Source of the DNA: DATKZB01 sp035528235
Lineage (GTDB): Bacteria; Planctomycetota; Phycisphaerae; FEN-1346
Length of the DNA: 54,610 bases
Assembly: GCA_035528235.1 (NCBI GenBank)
Contig: DATKZB010000305.1
Location: forward strand, 1-54,610
Reading direction: 5' to 3'
In this document: positions 33,594-41,508 of the stretch, one piece after another
How the letters are laid out: each line of letters begins with the position of its first letter
Position numbering within the stretch: position 1 is the stretch's first letter
Program-made: the position numbers and the translations under genes
Notes under the pieces: model-generated
Seen by the model: only the letters and a program-made list of their open reading frames with translations
Told to the model about the DNA's origin: nothing
The model's database searches: none

Positions 33594-34382
33594 CTACGGT
33601 TTCGCGGTGCCGGTCTCATCTACCAGACGGATACCGATGTCACAGATGGCGCCGTCGGCCACCACCTGCGGCGACGCGTAGTACGCCCGCACGTACGGCG
33701 CGGGGTCGGCCGTCGGGTCGGGCACCCAGTAGATCATGGCGGTGGGGTCGCGCAGGTTGGTCGTGATGATGCTGCCCGAGAGCGCGGTCACGAGGACGTC
33801 TTCGTCGCCCTCCCTGAGGACCTGCGGCCCGACGTACACCCACCGACCCTTGCCCAGCGGCGAGCCGTCGGGTTTCGCGGCCAGCAGCCGCTCGACCGGC
33901 AGCCGATCGGTCCGCTCGCCGGGCCCGCGGGCCAAGAGCGTGACCTCGACCGTCTGACCCGCCGGCGGCCGGGCCCGGTCGTCGCCCACCGGCACCGGGC
34001 GCACGCCGGGCTTCAGGCCCGCCTCGGCCATGGCGGTCGCCAGGTCGGACGCCGAACACGCCGTCACGAGGACCGACGCGGCCGGGTGCCGGTCCGACGC
34101 CGCCAGCAACCATTCCACCACGCCCCGCGTCCGCGTTGGCGCGGCAGGAATGCGGACGGTGTGGGCCTTGGCGTCGACGTGCAGGCGCGATTCGTCCGGC
34201 TCGCCGGCGTCTTCGGGCCCGTCGGTCCGGCGCGGCCGGCGGAGGTCGTCGGTCTCGAGGATGAGCGGCTTGAAGCGGTCGACGCGACGCTGGGGCGCCT
34301 CGGGCCGGGCCTCGCCCGCCCAGGCCACGCCCGCCACCAGGAGCACCAGCACCCCGAGTATGATCCGAGCGGCACAAGACAC
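33594..34382 (-). CDS. Secreted YdjY-domain protein
   Basis: 262 aa from GTG 34382, chosen because AAGGAG lies 6-7 bases upstream and the protein then begins with a clean signal peptide (SCAARIILGVLVLLVAGVAWA). The frame is open to 34424. The YdjY pattern of Planctomycetota is visible: VDAKAHTVRIPA, GVVEWLLAASDRHPAASVL, then a segment ending GRWVYVGPQVLREGDED and ALSGSIITTNLRDPTAMIYWVPD. The function of YdjY domains is unknown; the E. coli protein is a periplasmic or membrane-associated ferredoxin-region neighbour. It lies 38 bases downstream of the small membrane protein gene, probably in one operon. Confidence 0.75.
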   Translation of the reverse strand: MSCAARIILGVLVLLVAGVAWAGEARPEAPQRRVDRFKPLILETDDLRRPRRTDGPEDAGEPDESRLHVDAKAHTVRIPAAPTRTRGVVEWLLAASDRHPAASVLVTACSASDLATAMAEAGLKPGVRPVPVGDDRARPPAGQTVEVTLLARGPGERTDRLPVERLLAAKPDGSPLGKGRWVYVGPQVLREGDEDVLVTALSGSIITTNLRDPTAMIYWVPDPTADPAPYVRAYYASPQVVADGAICDIGIRLVDETGTAKP

Positions 34383-34420
34383 ACGCGTCTCCTTCGCCGG
34401 CCGACCGGCGGCCGCCGGCG

Positions 34421-34840
34421 TCACCCGCCGCCTGTCGCCTCAACCAGGGTGACCAGGGGCACGAACAGGCCCACGACCATGCCGCCCACGACCAACATCG
34501 TCAGGCCGACCGACGCCGCCGCGAATATCCCCGACGCCCAGATGGCCCGATTCGACCTGGCCGCCAGCGACGCCCCGACCAGCCCCGCAACGACGGCCAG
34601 CCAGACCAGGGCGGCCAGATACCAGACGTGCGCGACCACCCCCGTCACGGCGATGATCACGCGCGTCAGCGCAGGCAGCGGCATGTCGAACTTGTCGAAG
34701 ACCTCGACGAATTTCGGAATGATATAGATGAGAAGCACCAGGGGAATCAGCCACGCGATGCCCCCCGCCACCGTCAACGCCACACCCAGCACCCTCAGCC
34801 CCGCCGAGGGGCGCCGCGGTTCCGCGGATATCCCGGTCAT
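34421..34840 (-). CDS. Small membrane protein resembling the C-terminal part of GspF
   Basis: 139 aa from ATG 34840, with AAAGGGGG about 8 bases upstream. Three hydrophobic segments lie at about 18-42, 62-95 and 100-130. Between the first two, IIPKFVEVFDKFDMPLPALTRVIIAVT closely follows the loop pattern of type II secretion platform protein GspF/PilC, where this loop ends in LPxLT. The protein is far too short for a full GspF (about 400 aa). Planctomycetota carry such mini-GspF-like proteins near pseudopilins. It precedes the YdjY gene by 38 bases. Confidence 0.7.
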   Translation of the reverse strand: MTGISAEPRRPSAGLRVLGVALTVAGGIAWLIPLVLLIYIIPKFVEVFDKFDMPLPALTRVIIAVTGVVAHVWYLAALVWLAVVAGLVGASLAARSNRAIWASGIFAAASVGLTMLVVGGMVVGLFVPLVTLVEATGGG

Positions 34841-34961
34841 AACCCAGCCCCCTTTCGTTCCGGAAACCCCTACCACCAACCATCTTACGCCGCGGCGGCC
34901 ACCCGTGCAACACCGAGGCGACCGAGGCCGGACCCGCCGGGAGTGCCAAGACTTTCTGGCA

Positions 34962-35045
34962 TGGGTGGCATGCCCAGGCCGCCGTTGCCTGGGCATGCTC
35001 CCCGGCCGCGGCACATGCCCACGCCAACAGCGGCGTGGGCATGCC
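34962..35045. repeat. GGTGGCATGCCC...GGGCATGCCACC hairpin repeats
   Basis: Inverted repeats between the GH27 gene and the small membrane protein gene. Outer arms GGTGGCATG/CATGCCACC and the CAACAGCG loop are shared with the clusters at 19077 and 44391, while the inner stem is GCCCACGCC/GGCGTGGGC here. Confidence 0.75.
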
Positions 35046-35066
35046 ACCCGCCGCGCACCGGCAGAG

Positions 35067-36590
35067 TCAGCCGCCCGGACCGACCCGCACCAGGACCACC
35101 CCGTGGACCAGGACGGGCGCGCGGAACTCGCCGTCGAACACGCCCAGGTCCCTCTGCCGCCAAAGGTCGCGGACCCGCCGGGGGCCGCGGATGCCCAGGT
35201 CCGACCACTCGACCGTTACCGTGCGCGGCCCGTCGTCGGCCCGGTTGAAGAGGCCGACGGCCGTCGAACCGTCGGCGAGGTCCTTGGCCCAGACCTCGCG
35301 CGGGCCGTAGACGGTCAGACGCCGGGCCTGGCGGCCGAGCGGGTCCTGGTTCACCGCCAGCACCTCGTCGTTCGTCAGCAGGTTCAGCGTGAAGTCGTCG
35401 AGTTGCTCCAGGTCGCACCCCAGCAGCAGCGGCGCGGCCAGCAGGCACCAGAGGGTCACGTGCGTGTACTGCTCGTTGGGCGTGAGGGCCGAGGGCCGTA
35501 GCGTGGGTCCCCAGCCGACGCGGCCGACGACGAGCATGTCGGGGTCGTTCCAGTGTCCGGGCCCGGCGTAGGGCCGCCACGGGTCCTGCGAGAACCCGAC
35601 GCCCGAGACGCTGGCCCAGGTGTCGGTCAGGTCGCTGGTGGTCCGCCAGGCGTTGGCCAGTTCGGCCCAGTGGGCGGCCCCCTCCAGCGGGGCGGAGTTC
35701 GAGAGGCTAAGGACGATGTCGCGCCCCGTGCCGCGCAGCGCCTCGGCCATGGCCCGGGCGTGGTCAACGTCGATGGGCTTCCAATCGTACTTGAGGTAAT
35801 CGACGCCCCAGGCGGTGAACTGGCGGGCGTCGGCCCGGTGGAACGCGACGGCCCCGAACGCGTGCTCCTTGGTCGTAACGCGGCCGTCGTCGAGGTCGGC
35901 CGAGCCGCCGGCGTACCCGGCGTACGAGGTCTTCCAGGGGGTCGAGTAGAGGCCGAGTTTGAGGCCCAGGCCGTGGACGTACCCGGCCAGGGCCGCCATG
36001 TCGGGGAACCGGCCCTTGGGCTGGAGGGCGTAGTCGGGGGCCTCGCGGCGTCCCTGCCAGCCGTCGTCGATGTTGATGTATGTCCAGCCGTGGTTGATGA
36101 GACCCGAGGCGACCATGGCGTCGGCGGCATCGCGAATCTTCTCGTCGTCCACCGTCTCGGCCCAGCAGTTCCACGAGTTCCAACCCATGGGGGGCGCGAG
36201 CGCCATACGGTCGCCCGCGACGATCTCGAGCGCCCGCTCGCACCGGCCCAGCGCGCTACGCGCCACCAGCATCACCGCGTGCCGGCCGGGCCGCGCCAGG
36301 CGACCCGTGATGCGGCCGGCCGCCGGGTCGAGCACGAGACCCTCGGGCAACCCCCGCGCGGCAAACGTCATCGGCCGATCGCCCGTGGCGGGTATCGTGA
36401 ACAGCACCGGGCTGCCCGGCCGCACGCCCACGACGCGTGCCCCCACGAGGCGCGGCTCGCGCGGCGGCGGGGGTGTCAGGATGCCGTACTGCTCGGGCGG
36501 CGACCCCAGGCACACGCCCGCCACGACGGCCACGACCGCGGCCGCGACAAGCCGCAAGCCGGCCCTCCACTGCCGGATGGTCCGGTGCAC
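35067..36590 (-). CDS. Alpha-galactosidase, glycoside hydrolase family 27
   Basis: 507 aa from GTG 36590, 7 bases after the GH29 stop codon. A signal peptide (about residues 1-29) is followed by a putative Ig-like domain at about 45-120 (PGSPVLFTIPATGDRP, GLPEGLVLDPAAGRITG) that GH27 enzymes of this phylum often carry. The catalytic barrel starts at PPMGWNSWNCWAE (about 133); the nucleophile is Asp in YLKYDWK (about 263) and the acid/base is Asp in the RTTSDLTDTW region (about 315). A C-terminal beta-sandwich completes the protein. It releases terminal alpha-linked galactose in the periplasm or outside the cell, presumably together with the adjacent fucosidase. Confidence 0.92.
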   Translation of the reverse strand: MHRTIRQWRAGLRLVAAAVVAVVAGVCLGSPPEQYGILTPPPPREPRLVGARVVGVRPGSPVLFTIPATGDRPMTFAARGLPEGLVLDPAAGRITGRLARPGRHAVMLVARSALGRCERALEIVAGDRMALAPPMGWNSWNCWAETVDDEKIRDAADAMVASGLINHGWTYINIDDGWQGRREAPDYALQPKGRFPDMAALAGYVHGLGLKLGLYSTPWKTSYAGYAGGSADLDDGRVTTKEHAFGAVAFHRADARQFTAWGVDYLKYDWKPIDVDHARAMAEALRGTGRDIVLSLSNSAPLEGAAHWAELANAWRTTSDLTDTWASVSGVGFSQDPWRPYAGPGHWNDPDMLVVGRVGWGPTLRPSALTPNEQYTHVTLWCLLAAPLLLGCDLEQLDDFTLNLLTNDEVLAVNQDPLGRQARRLTVYGPREVWAKDLADGSTAVGLFNRADDGPRTVTVEWSDLGIRGPRRVRDLWRQRDLGVFDGEFRAPVLVHGVVLVRVGPGG

Positions 36591-36597
36591 GCTGGCC

Positions 36598-38430
36598 TCA
36601 CTTGCCGGCGGGTTTCAGGACGACCGACTTCAGGTTCATCACGCCCAGGCCGGGCTTGGTCTTCGGCTTGACCGAGACGGTCGTCTTGCCGGCCGTGGCG
36701 ATGGCGAGCGTCCCAACCTTCTCCGTGACGAACTCCGACCACGAGCCGGTGGTCCGAGTCTTGCCGTCGAGCGTGGCGTCGCCGGCGGCCACGGCGAACT
36801 CGCTGCCGCCGCACCCCTCGGCCGTGGCGTAGGTCATCTCGACGTCGAACGTGCCGGGCTTGGCGATCCGCACCGTCCACGAGACCCAGTCCTTGACGTC
36901 GGTCCAGAACCCGATGTTGTCCTTGCCGCCGCCGGACTCGTAGCGGGCCGTGTCGCCGTGGACGGTGGCGTCGCGTGCCGCGAGGGTGACGGTGCCGTCG
37001 GCGGCTTGTCCGATGGGCGGCCCGGCGGCCAGCGCCTCGTCAACGGCGACGGCGTCCTTGAAGCGGACCGCGACGACCGTGGCCACGAGGTCGGGGCTTT
37101 CGGGCGGGTGGATGATGAGCATGGCGGCGCCCTCGAGCGGCTGGACCTCGTACTTGATTTCGCCGACGTCCGGATTGACCGCGGCCACGCCGACGACCTC
37201 GCCCTTGACGCCCGGCAAGCGCACGGGCCCGTCCCACTCGAACACGTGGACGTAGAGCGTGCGGCCCTTGACGGTGCACCGGCCGTTGAAGGGGTGCTTC
37301 TTCCAGGGGCTCTGGGTGGTGCCGTAGACGGCGTCGCCGTTGCGGCGGAGCCATCGGCCCACTTCGCGGAGGCGGTCGACGCTGGGCTGGGGGATGAGGC
37401 CCTCGGCGGTGGGCCCGACGTTCAGGAGGAAGTTGCCTCCCTTCGCTGCAATGTCGATGAGTTTGCGCACCAGGTCGGTGGCGGATTTCCAGTTCTGGTC
37501 GTTGGTCTTGAAGCCCCAGGTGTCGTTGAGGGTCATGCAGGTTTCCCAGAGCCGCCCCTGGATGGCGCCGGCGGGGATGGTCTGCTCGGGGGTCTCGTAA
37601 TCGCCGTCGGTGCCCTTGCGTTTGCCGACGCGGTTGTTGACGATGAGGCTGGGCTGAAGGGTGCGGCAGAATCGGTACAGGTCGGTGCCCTTGGCCTCGT
37701 CCCACTCGCCGATCCATTCGCCGTCGAACCACAGGATGCCCAGCGGCCCGTAGCGCGTGATGAGTTCCTTGACCTGCGGCTTGAGGACCTCCTGGTGGTA
37801 CGTGGCGAAATCCGCACCCTTGGCCTGGGGGTGGTGCCAGTCCATGATGGAATGGTAGAAGCAGAACTTGATGCCCTCGGCCCGGCAGGCCTGGGCCAGT
37901 TCCTTCATGGGGTCGCGCGTAAAGGGCGTCGCATCGGCTATGTCGTATTTGGATACGTCGGACGGCCACATGCTGAAACCGTCGTGGTGTTTCGAGGTGA
38001 TGACCATGTAGGTCATGCCGGCGTCGCGGGCCAGGCGGGCCCACTCGGCCGCGTTGAACTTCACGGGGTTGAACCGGGCGGCGAACTTCTCGTACTCGGG
38101 CACCGGAATCTTGGCGTTGTCCATGATCCACTCGCCGATGCCGCCCACCTCCTTGCCGTCGTACACGCCGGCCGGCACCGCGTAGACGCCCCAGTGGATG
38201 AACATGCCGAACTTGCCCTCGCGGAACCACTCGGTCCGCGGGCTCGTCAGCGGATCGTCGTCCATCGGCGCGGCCTTCAGGGGAACGTCGCGCGGCGAAC
38301 CCACCGCCGCGGCCGCCCCGCCGCCGCACCCCGACGCCAGCACGGCCGCAAGACACACCAAGGCCAGCGCGCCGACCGACGAGACGCGCGGCAGCCACAC
38401 GCACGGCGACAAGCGATGGAAAGTCGTCAT
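36598..38430 (-). CDS. Alpha-L-fucosidase, glycoside hydrolase family 29, lipoprotein
   Basis: 610 aa from ATG 38430 (AGGAG upstream). The open frame to 39129 runs on through repeat DNA and the sulfatase remnant. The N-terminus has a lipobox-like LASGC (Cys about 35). The GH29 domain begins with WFREGKFGMFIHWGVYAVPAG (about 68-88); KHHDGFSMW is typical and the nucleophile Asp is in GILWFDGEW (about 243). The C-terminal ~140 residues form a carbohydrate-binding beta-sandwich (SWTVRIAKPGTFDVEMTYA). It removes alpha-L-fucose from glycans at the cell surface. It is coupled to the GH27 gene and follows a sulfatase remnant, consistent with fucosylated, sulfated glycans as substrate. Confidence 0.92.
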   Translation of the reverse strand: MTTFHRLSPCVWLPRVSSVGALALVCLAAVLASGCGGGAAAAVGSPRDVPLKAAPMDDDPLTSPRTEWFREGKFGMFIHWGVYAVPAGVYDGKEVGGIGEWIMDNAKIPVPEYEKFAARFNPVKFNAAEWARLARDAGMTYMVITSKHHDGFSMWPSDVSKYDIADATPFTRDPMKELAQACRAEGIKFCFYHSIMDWHHPQAKGADFATYHQEVLKPQVKELITRYGPLGILWFDGEWIGEWDEAKGTDLYRFCRTLQPSLIVNNRVGKRKGTDGDYETPEQTIPAGAIQGRLWETCMTLNDTWGFKTNDQNWKSATDLVRKLIDIAAKGGNFLLNVGPTAEGLIPQPSVDRLREVGRWLRRNGDAVYGTTQSPWKKHPFNGRCTVKGRTLYVHVFEWDGPVRLPGVKGEVVGVAAVNPDVGEIKYEVQPLEGAAMLIIHPPESPDLVATVVAVRFKDAVAVDEALAAGPPIGQAADGTVTLAARDATVHGDTARYESGGGKDNIGFWTDVKDWVSWTVRIAKPGTFDVEMTYATAEGCGGSEFAVAAGDATLDGKTRTTGSWSEFVTEKVGTLAIATAGKTTVSVKPKTKPGLGVMNLKSVVLKPAGK

Positions 38431-38480
38431 CGTAATCCGCTCCTTTCCTAGTGCTACTTTGTCAACTCCTCGCCTTCTTG

Positions 38481-38554
38481 CGCGGCGGCCTTCCCAGGCC
38501 GCCGCGAGGGGCCGGCCTGCGCCAAGGCGCGGTGGCCTGGGAAGGCCACCGCGC
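38481..38554. repeat. Paired-hairpin repeat (GGCGGCC-type) with a compensated stem change
   Basis: Hairpins at 38481-38506 (stem CGCGGCGGCC/GGCCGCCGCG) and 38527-38554 (stem GCGCGGTGGCC/GGCCACCGCGC). The second has T:A in place of C:G, changed on both arms. Confidence 0.85.
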
Positions 38555-38627
38555 GGGATCCCAATAGGCCCTCGCGAAGTTGACCAAGTACCGTTGGGCC
38601 CAGGCCGGCGCGCGCACCGCGACGCCG

Positions 38628-39027
38628 TCAGGCCTTCTTCTTCGAGAACGTTTCCCACGGCACCACGCCGCAGCGCGCGGCCCAGGCGTCGTACGCGGCG
38701 GCCATGCGGCGACGTGTACGCCACGTACAGGAAGAACGGCCGCGTCGGGCAGCACCGGGCAGTATTGTAGAACTGTGTGAAGCGGATGCCGCCGGCGGCG
38801 AGGCGGTCGAGGTGGGGCGTGCGGATTTCGCCGCCGTAGCAGCCGATGTCCGAGAAGCCCATGTCGTCGGCCATGATGAGGATGATGTTCGGCCGCCGCG
38901 CGCCGCCGGTCGCGCCGCTCTGCCGCGCGGCCGGTGCGCAGCCAAGGGCCGCCGCGCCCAGGGCGCCGATGGCGCCGCGGCCCACGGTGTCGAGGAATCG
39001 TCGGCGCGTCAGGTGCATAGTGGCCAT
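38628..39027 (-). pseudogene. Collapsed arylsulfatase gene: N-terminus, short middle piece and C-terminus only
   Basis: ATG 39027 has AGGAGG upstream and opens a Tat-type leader (LTRRRFLDTVG) and the normal sulfatase start PNIILIMADDMGFSDIGCYG, through TARCCPTR, the formylglycine motif CxPxR. The sequence then jumps directly to PFFLYVAYTSPH, which in intact sulfatases lies some 150 residues later. It then jumps, with a change of frame, to MAAAYDAWAARCGVVPWETF, the typical sulfatase C-terminus, ending with TGA at 38628. About 400 bases remain of an expected ~1.4-1.6 kb. No functional enzyme can be made. It sits between GH29 and an intact sulfatase on the same strand. Confidence 0.8.
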
Positions 39028-39056
39028 GGCGGTCCTCCTATGACCGACCGACACGC

Positions 39057-39193
39057 GCCGCGCAAGCGCGGCGGCTAACCTTGCCCGGCTTGGCGCTGCG
39101 CAAGCGCGGCGGCTAACTCGGGCCGACACGGCGCCGCGCGAGCGCGGCGGCTAACCTTGCCCGGCTTGGCGCTGCGCCAGCGCGGCGGCTAAC
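39057..39193 (+). repeat. Four AA-loop hairpin repeats in the same orientation
   Basis: Copies at 39057-39079, 39095-39117, 39133-39155 and 39171-39193 form two tandem units of about 76 bases. Their stems are GCCGCGC or GCTGCGC with GCGCGGC; loops are AA, AA, GA and CA; all have the GGCTAAC tail. It is the same family as at 2167 and 8139 but with different stem bases. Confidence 0.9.
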
Positions 39194-39235
39194 TCGGGCC
39201 GGGCACCGCGCTGTCGCAAGCGATACTTCATGTAG

Positions 39236-39253
39236 GGTGGGGCGCGCCCCACC
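39236..39253. repeat. GGTGGGGCGCGCCCCACC palindrome directly after the sulfatase stop
   Basis: A perfect 18-bp palindrome immediately beyond the stop codon of the intact sulfatase gene. A near-identical element, GGTGGGGCGCGCCCC, follows the stop codon of the ferredoxin oxidoreductase gene at 53354-53368. In both cases the stop codon is part of the shared sequence ACGTA(A/G)GG. Confidence 0.8.
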
Positions 39254-40978
39254 TTACGTGCCCAGCCGCTTGACCTCGACGTAATGCACGCCGACAGTCT
39301 GGTCGCCCGCGGCCAGCCAGGCTTCGAGGCGTCCGTCGCCGGCGACGAGTTTCACGTCCCGCAGCGTGCATGTGGCCGCGCCCTTGGCGACCGCCGTCGC
39401 GAGATCGGTCCCGAGGAGTTTGAACACCGCCTGGCGATCCTCCGGGGCGGGCGCGAACCGCAGCGTCACGTCGAACGTGCCGGCCTCGGCCACGCGGACC
39501 TCCCAGTGGCCGAGCGAATTCTTGCCCCATCCGGCCCGCGGCCCGCGCCAATCCTGCCGCGACAGACGCACCGGGTTCTCGTGCGGCGTGCCCAGGTAAA
39601 TGCGCGGCGGGGCGTAACCGCGCGTCGACGAGACGTCCTTGAACCACGCCTCGTACCCCTCGCGCATCCGCTGGACGACGTCGGGGTGGTCGGCCGCCAG
39701 GTCCTTCGTTTCGCCGGGGTCGGCCGCCATGTCGTAGAGTTCGAAGGCGGGCGTCCGGCCCTTGAGGTGCATGACGAGTTTCCAACGCTCGGCGCGGGCG
39801 GCGGCGTCGCGGTACAGGACGGGCTCGTCGCCGCGGTGCCACTGGAAGGTGAGCGTGCGGTCGGGCCAGTCGCCGGCCCGGCCGTCGAGCAGCGGCAAGA
39901 GGTCGAGGCCGTCAAGTTTCAGGCCCGGCGGCGGTGCCACGCCGCAGGCGTCGAGCAGCGTCGGCACGAGGTCGATGTGCGCGGCAATGCGCGACATCTG
40001 CCGCGGCGGCAGCCGCCCCGGCCACCGGATGAAGAACGGCACGCGGATGCCCCCGTCGTACACGGTACCCTTGCCGGCGCGAAGGCCCGCCGCGTACCGG
40101 TTCCGCTGCTGGGCACCGTTGTCGGTCAGGAAGATAACGATGGTCCGGCGCTCCAGGCCGAGGGCCTTGAGTTTCTCGAGGAGCCGGCCGACGTTCTCGT
40201 CGACGTTCGCAATCATGCCGTACACCTTGGCCGTGTCGTCGGGCAGGCCCATGGCACGATACGGCTCGACATATTTCTCCGGCACCTGAAGCGGCCCGTG
40301 CGGGGCGTTCGTCGGAAGGTAACAGAAGAACGGCCGGTCGCGGTTGGCCTCGATGAAGGCCATCGCCGCGTCGGCGAAGAGGTCGGTGCAGTAGCCCTTG
40401 GCCGGCTCGTCCTTGCCGTTTCGCTGGAGGATGGGGTCGAAGTAACCGGGGCTGCCGGGCGGGTCGGAGGGCTGGCACATGCCGCCGCCCAGGTGGTACA
40501 AGGCCTCGTGGAACCCCTGGTCGATGGGCCGCATCGGATAGTTGTCGCCCAGGTGCCACTTGCCGAAGAGGCCGCACCGGTACCCCGCGGCGCCCAGCAT
40601 CTCGGCCAGCGTGACCTCGTCGGGGTGCATCATCGCGCGGCCGATGAAGGTGTCGATGGCGCCCGTGCGGTAGTTGTAGCGGCCGGTCATGAGGCACGCC
40701 CGCGTCGGCGCGCAAACGGGCGAGACGTGGAAATGCGTCAACTCGACGCTCTCGGCGGCCAGGCGGTCGAGGTTCGGCGTGCGGATCGTGTCGTTGCCGT
40801 GGCACCCCAGGTCGCCGTAGCCCTGGTCGTCGGTCATGATGAGCACGACGTTCGGCCGCCCGGCCGGCGTCGCCTCCTCCCTGCCCCGCGCGCACGACGC
40901 CAACGAGGCGGCGGCCGCGCCCGAGGCCACCATGCCCAGGAACTCGCGCCGCTTCAGACCGTTCTCGCGTTTCGGCAT
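39254..40978 (-). CDS. Sulfatase with C-terminal beta domain
   Basis: 574 aa from ATG 40978 (AGGGGG about 9 bases upstream); GTG 40987 is less likely. The leader has a twin-arginine motif (KRREFLGM) and a possible lipobox (LASC). The S1 sulfatase fold is complete: metal ligands in VVLIMTDDQGYGDLG, the formylglycine site CAPTR followed by ACLMTGRYNYRTG, GKWHLGD, and LTDNGAQQ. The C-terminal ~130 residues form an extra beta-sandwich (GHWEVRVAEAGTFDVTLRFAP). Sulfatases of this type need formylglycine-generating enzyme, not present here. It desulfates glycans in the envelope, together with the fucosidase and galactosidase nearby. Confidence 0.92.
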   Translation of the reverse strand: MPKRENGLKRREFLGMVASGAAAASLASCARGREEATPAGRPNVVLIMTDDQGYGDLGCHGNDTIRTPNLDRLAAESVELTHFHVSPVCAPTRACLMTGRYNYRTGAIDTFIGRAMMHPDEVTLAEMLGAAGYRCGLFGKWHLGDNYPMRPIDQGFHEALYHLGGGMCQPSDPPGSPGYFDPILQRNGKDEPAKGYCTDLFADAAMAFIEANRDRPFFCYLPTNAPHGPLQVPEKYVEPYRAMGLPDDTAKVYGMIANVDENVGRLLEKLKALGLERRTIVIFLTDNGAQQRNRYAAGLRAGKGTVYDGGIRVPFFIRWPGRLPPRQMSRIAAHIDLVPTLLDACGVAPPPGLKLDGLDLLPLLDGRAGDWPDRTLTFQWHRGDEPVLYRDAAARAERWKLVMHLKGRTPAFELYDMAADPGETKDLAADHPDVVQRMREGYEAWFKDVSSTRGYAPPRIYLGTPHENPVRLSRQDWRGPRAGWGKNSLGHWEVRVAEAGTFDVTLRFAPAPEDRQAVFKLLGTDLATAVAKGAATCTLRDVKLVAGDGRLEAWLAAGDQTVGVHYVEVKRLGT

Positions 40979-41030
40979 GACGTGCACCCCCTATGCGCCT
41001 GATCGCCTGCGACGCTCCCGCCGGCGGCCG

Positions 41031-41423
41031 TCACTCCTCGAGGGCCTGGTAGGCCGCGTCGACGTCGCTGACGCGCAGCACGAGGATAGCCTTGCCTTTC
41101 GGGCCGTCGGCCGCGCCGTACACGTAATGGATGTTGACGCCGGCCTCGCCGAGGCGGACGGCGACGTCCTCGAGCGCGCCCGGCCGGTCGTCGAGTTCCA
41201 GGACGAGGACTTGGTGCCGGGCGAAGGTCAGCCCGGCCTCGCGCAGAACGCTCCGGGCGGCGGCGGGGTTGCTGACGAGCAGCCGGATGGTCGAGTAGTC
41301 GGTGCCGTCGAAAATCGAGATGCCGCGAATGTTGACGGCGGCCTGGGCCAGAACGCGGCACAACCGGCCCAACTGGCCCGGCTGGTTCTCCATGGCGATG
41401 CTCAGCTGCGTGGCTTTTTCCAA
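41031..41423 (-). CDS. Tandem ACT-domain protein
   Basis: 130 aa, consisting of two ACT domains and nothing else. The first (about 6-65) shows LSIAMENQPGQLGRLCRVLAQAAVNIRGISI, and the second (about 72-130) shows LVLELDDRPGALEDVAVRLGEAGVNIHYVYG. ACT pairs bind amino acids or other small ligands and often act as stand-alone regulators of amino-acid enzymes; many Planctomycetota and Thermotogota have such proteins near aspartate-family or acetolactate pathways. No enzyme partner is adjacent. It lies upstream of the sulfatase gene with a 52-base gap, so co-transcription is possible, but a functional link is unclear. Confidence 0.88.
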   Translation of the reverse strand: MEKATQLSIAMENQPGQLGRLCRVLAQAAVNIRGISIFDGTDYSTIRLLVSNPAAARSVLREAGLTFARHQVLVLELDDRPGALEDVAVRLGEAGVNIHYVYGAADGPKGKAILVLRVSDVDAAYQALEE

Positions 41424-41508
41424 GAAACGTCTCCTTTAAGTGTCGCACGGTCCGGCGGCCATTATACCCCGCGGACGGCATCCTGCCGAGAGATTGTCGC
41501 CCGTCGCC

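Noticed and set aside
36598..39129. An 843-residue fusion of sulfatase and fucosidase
   Set aside because: The frame is open by chance through repeat DNA. The GH29 gene has its own ribosome-binding site and lipoprotein signal at 38430, and the sulfatase remnant ends in another frame at 38628.
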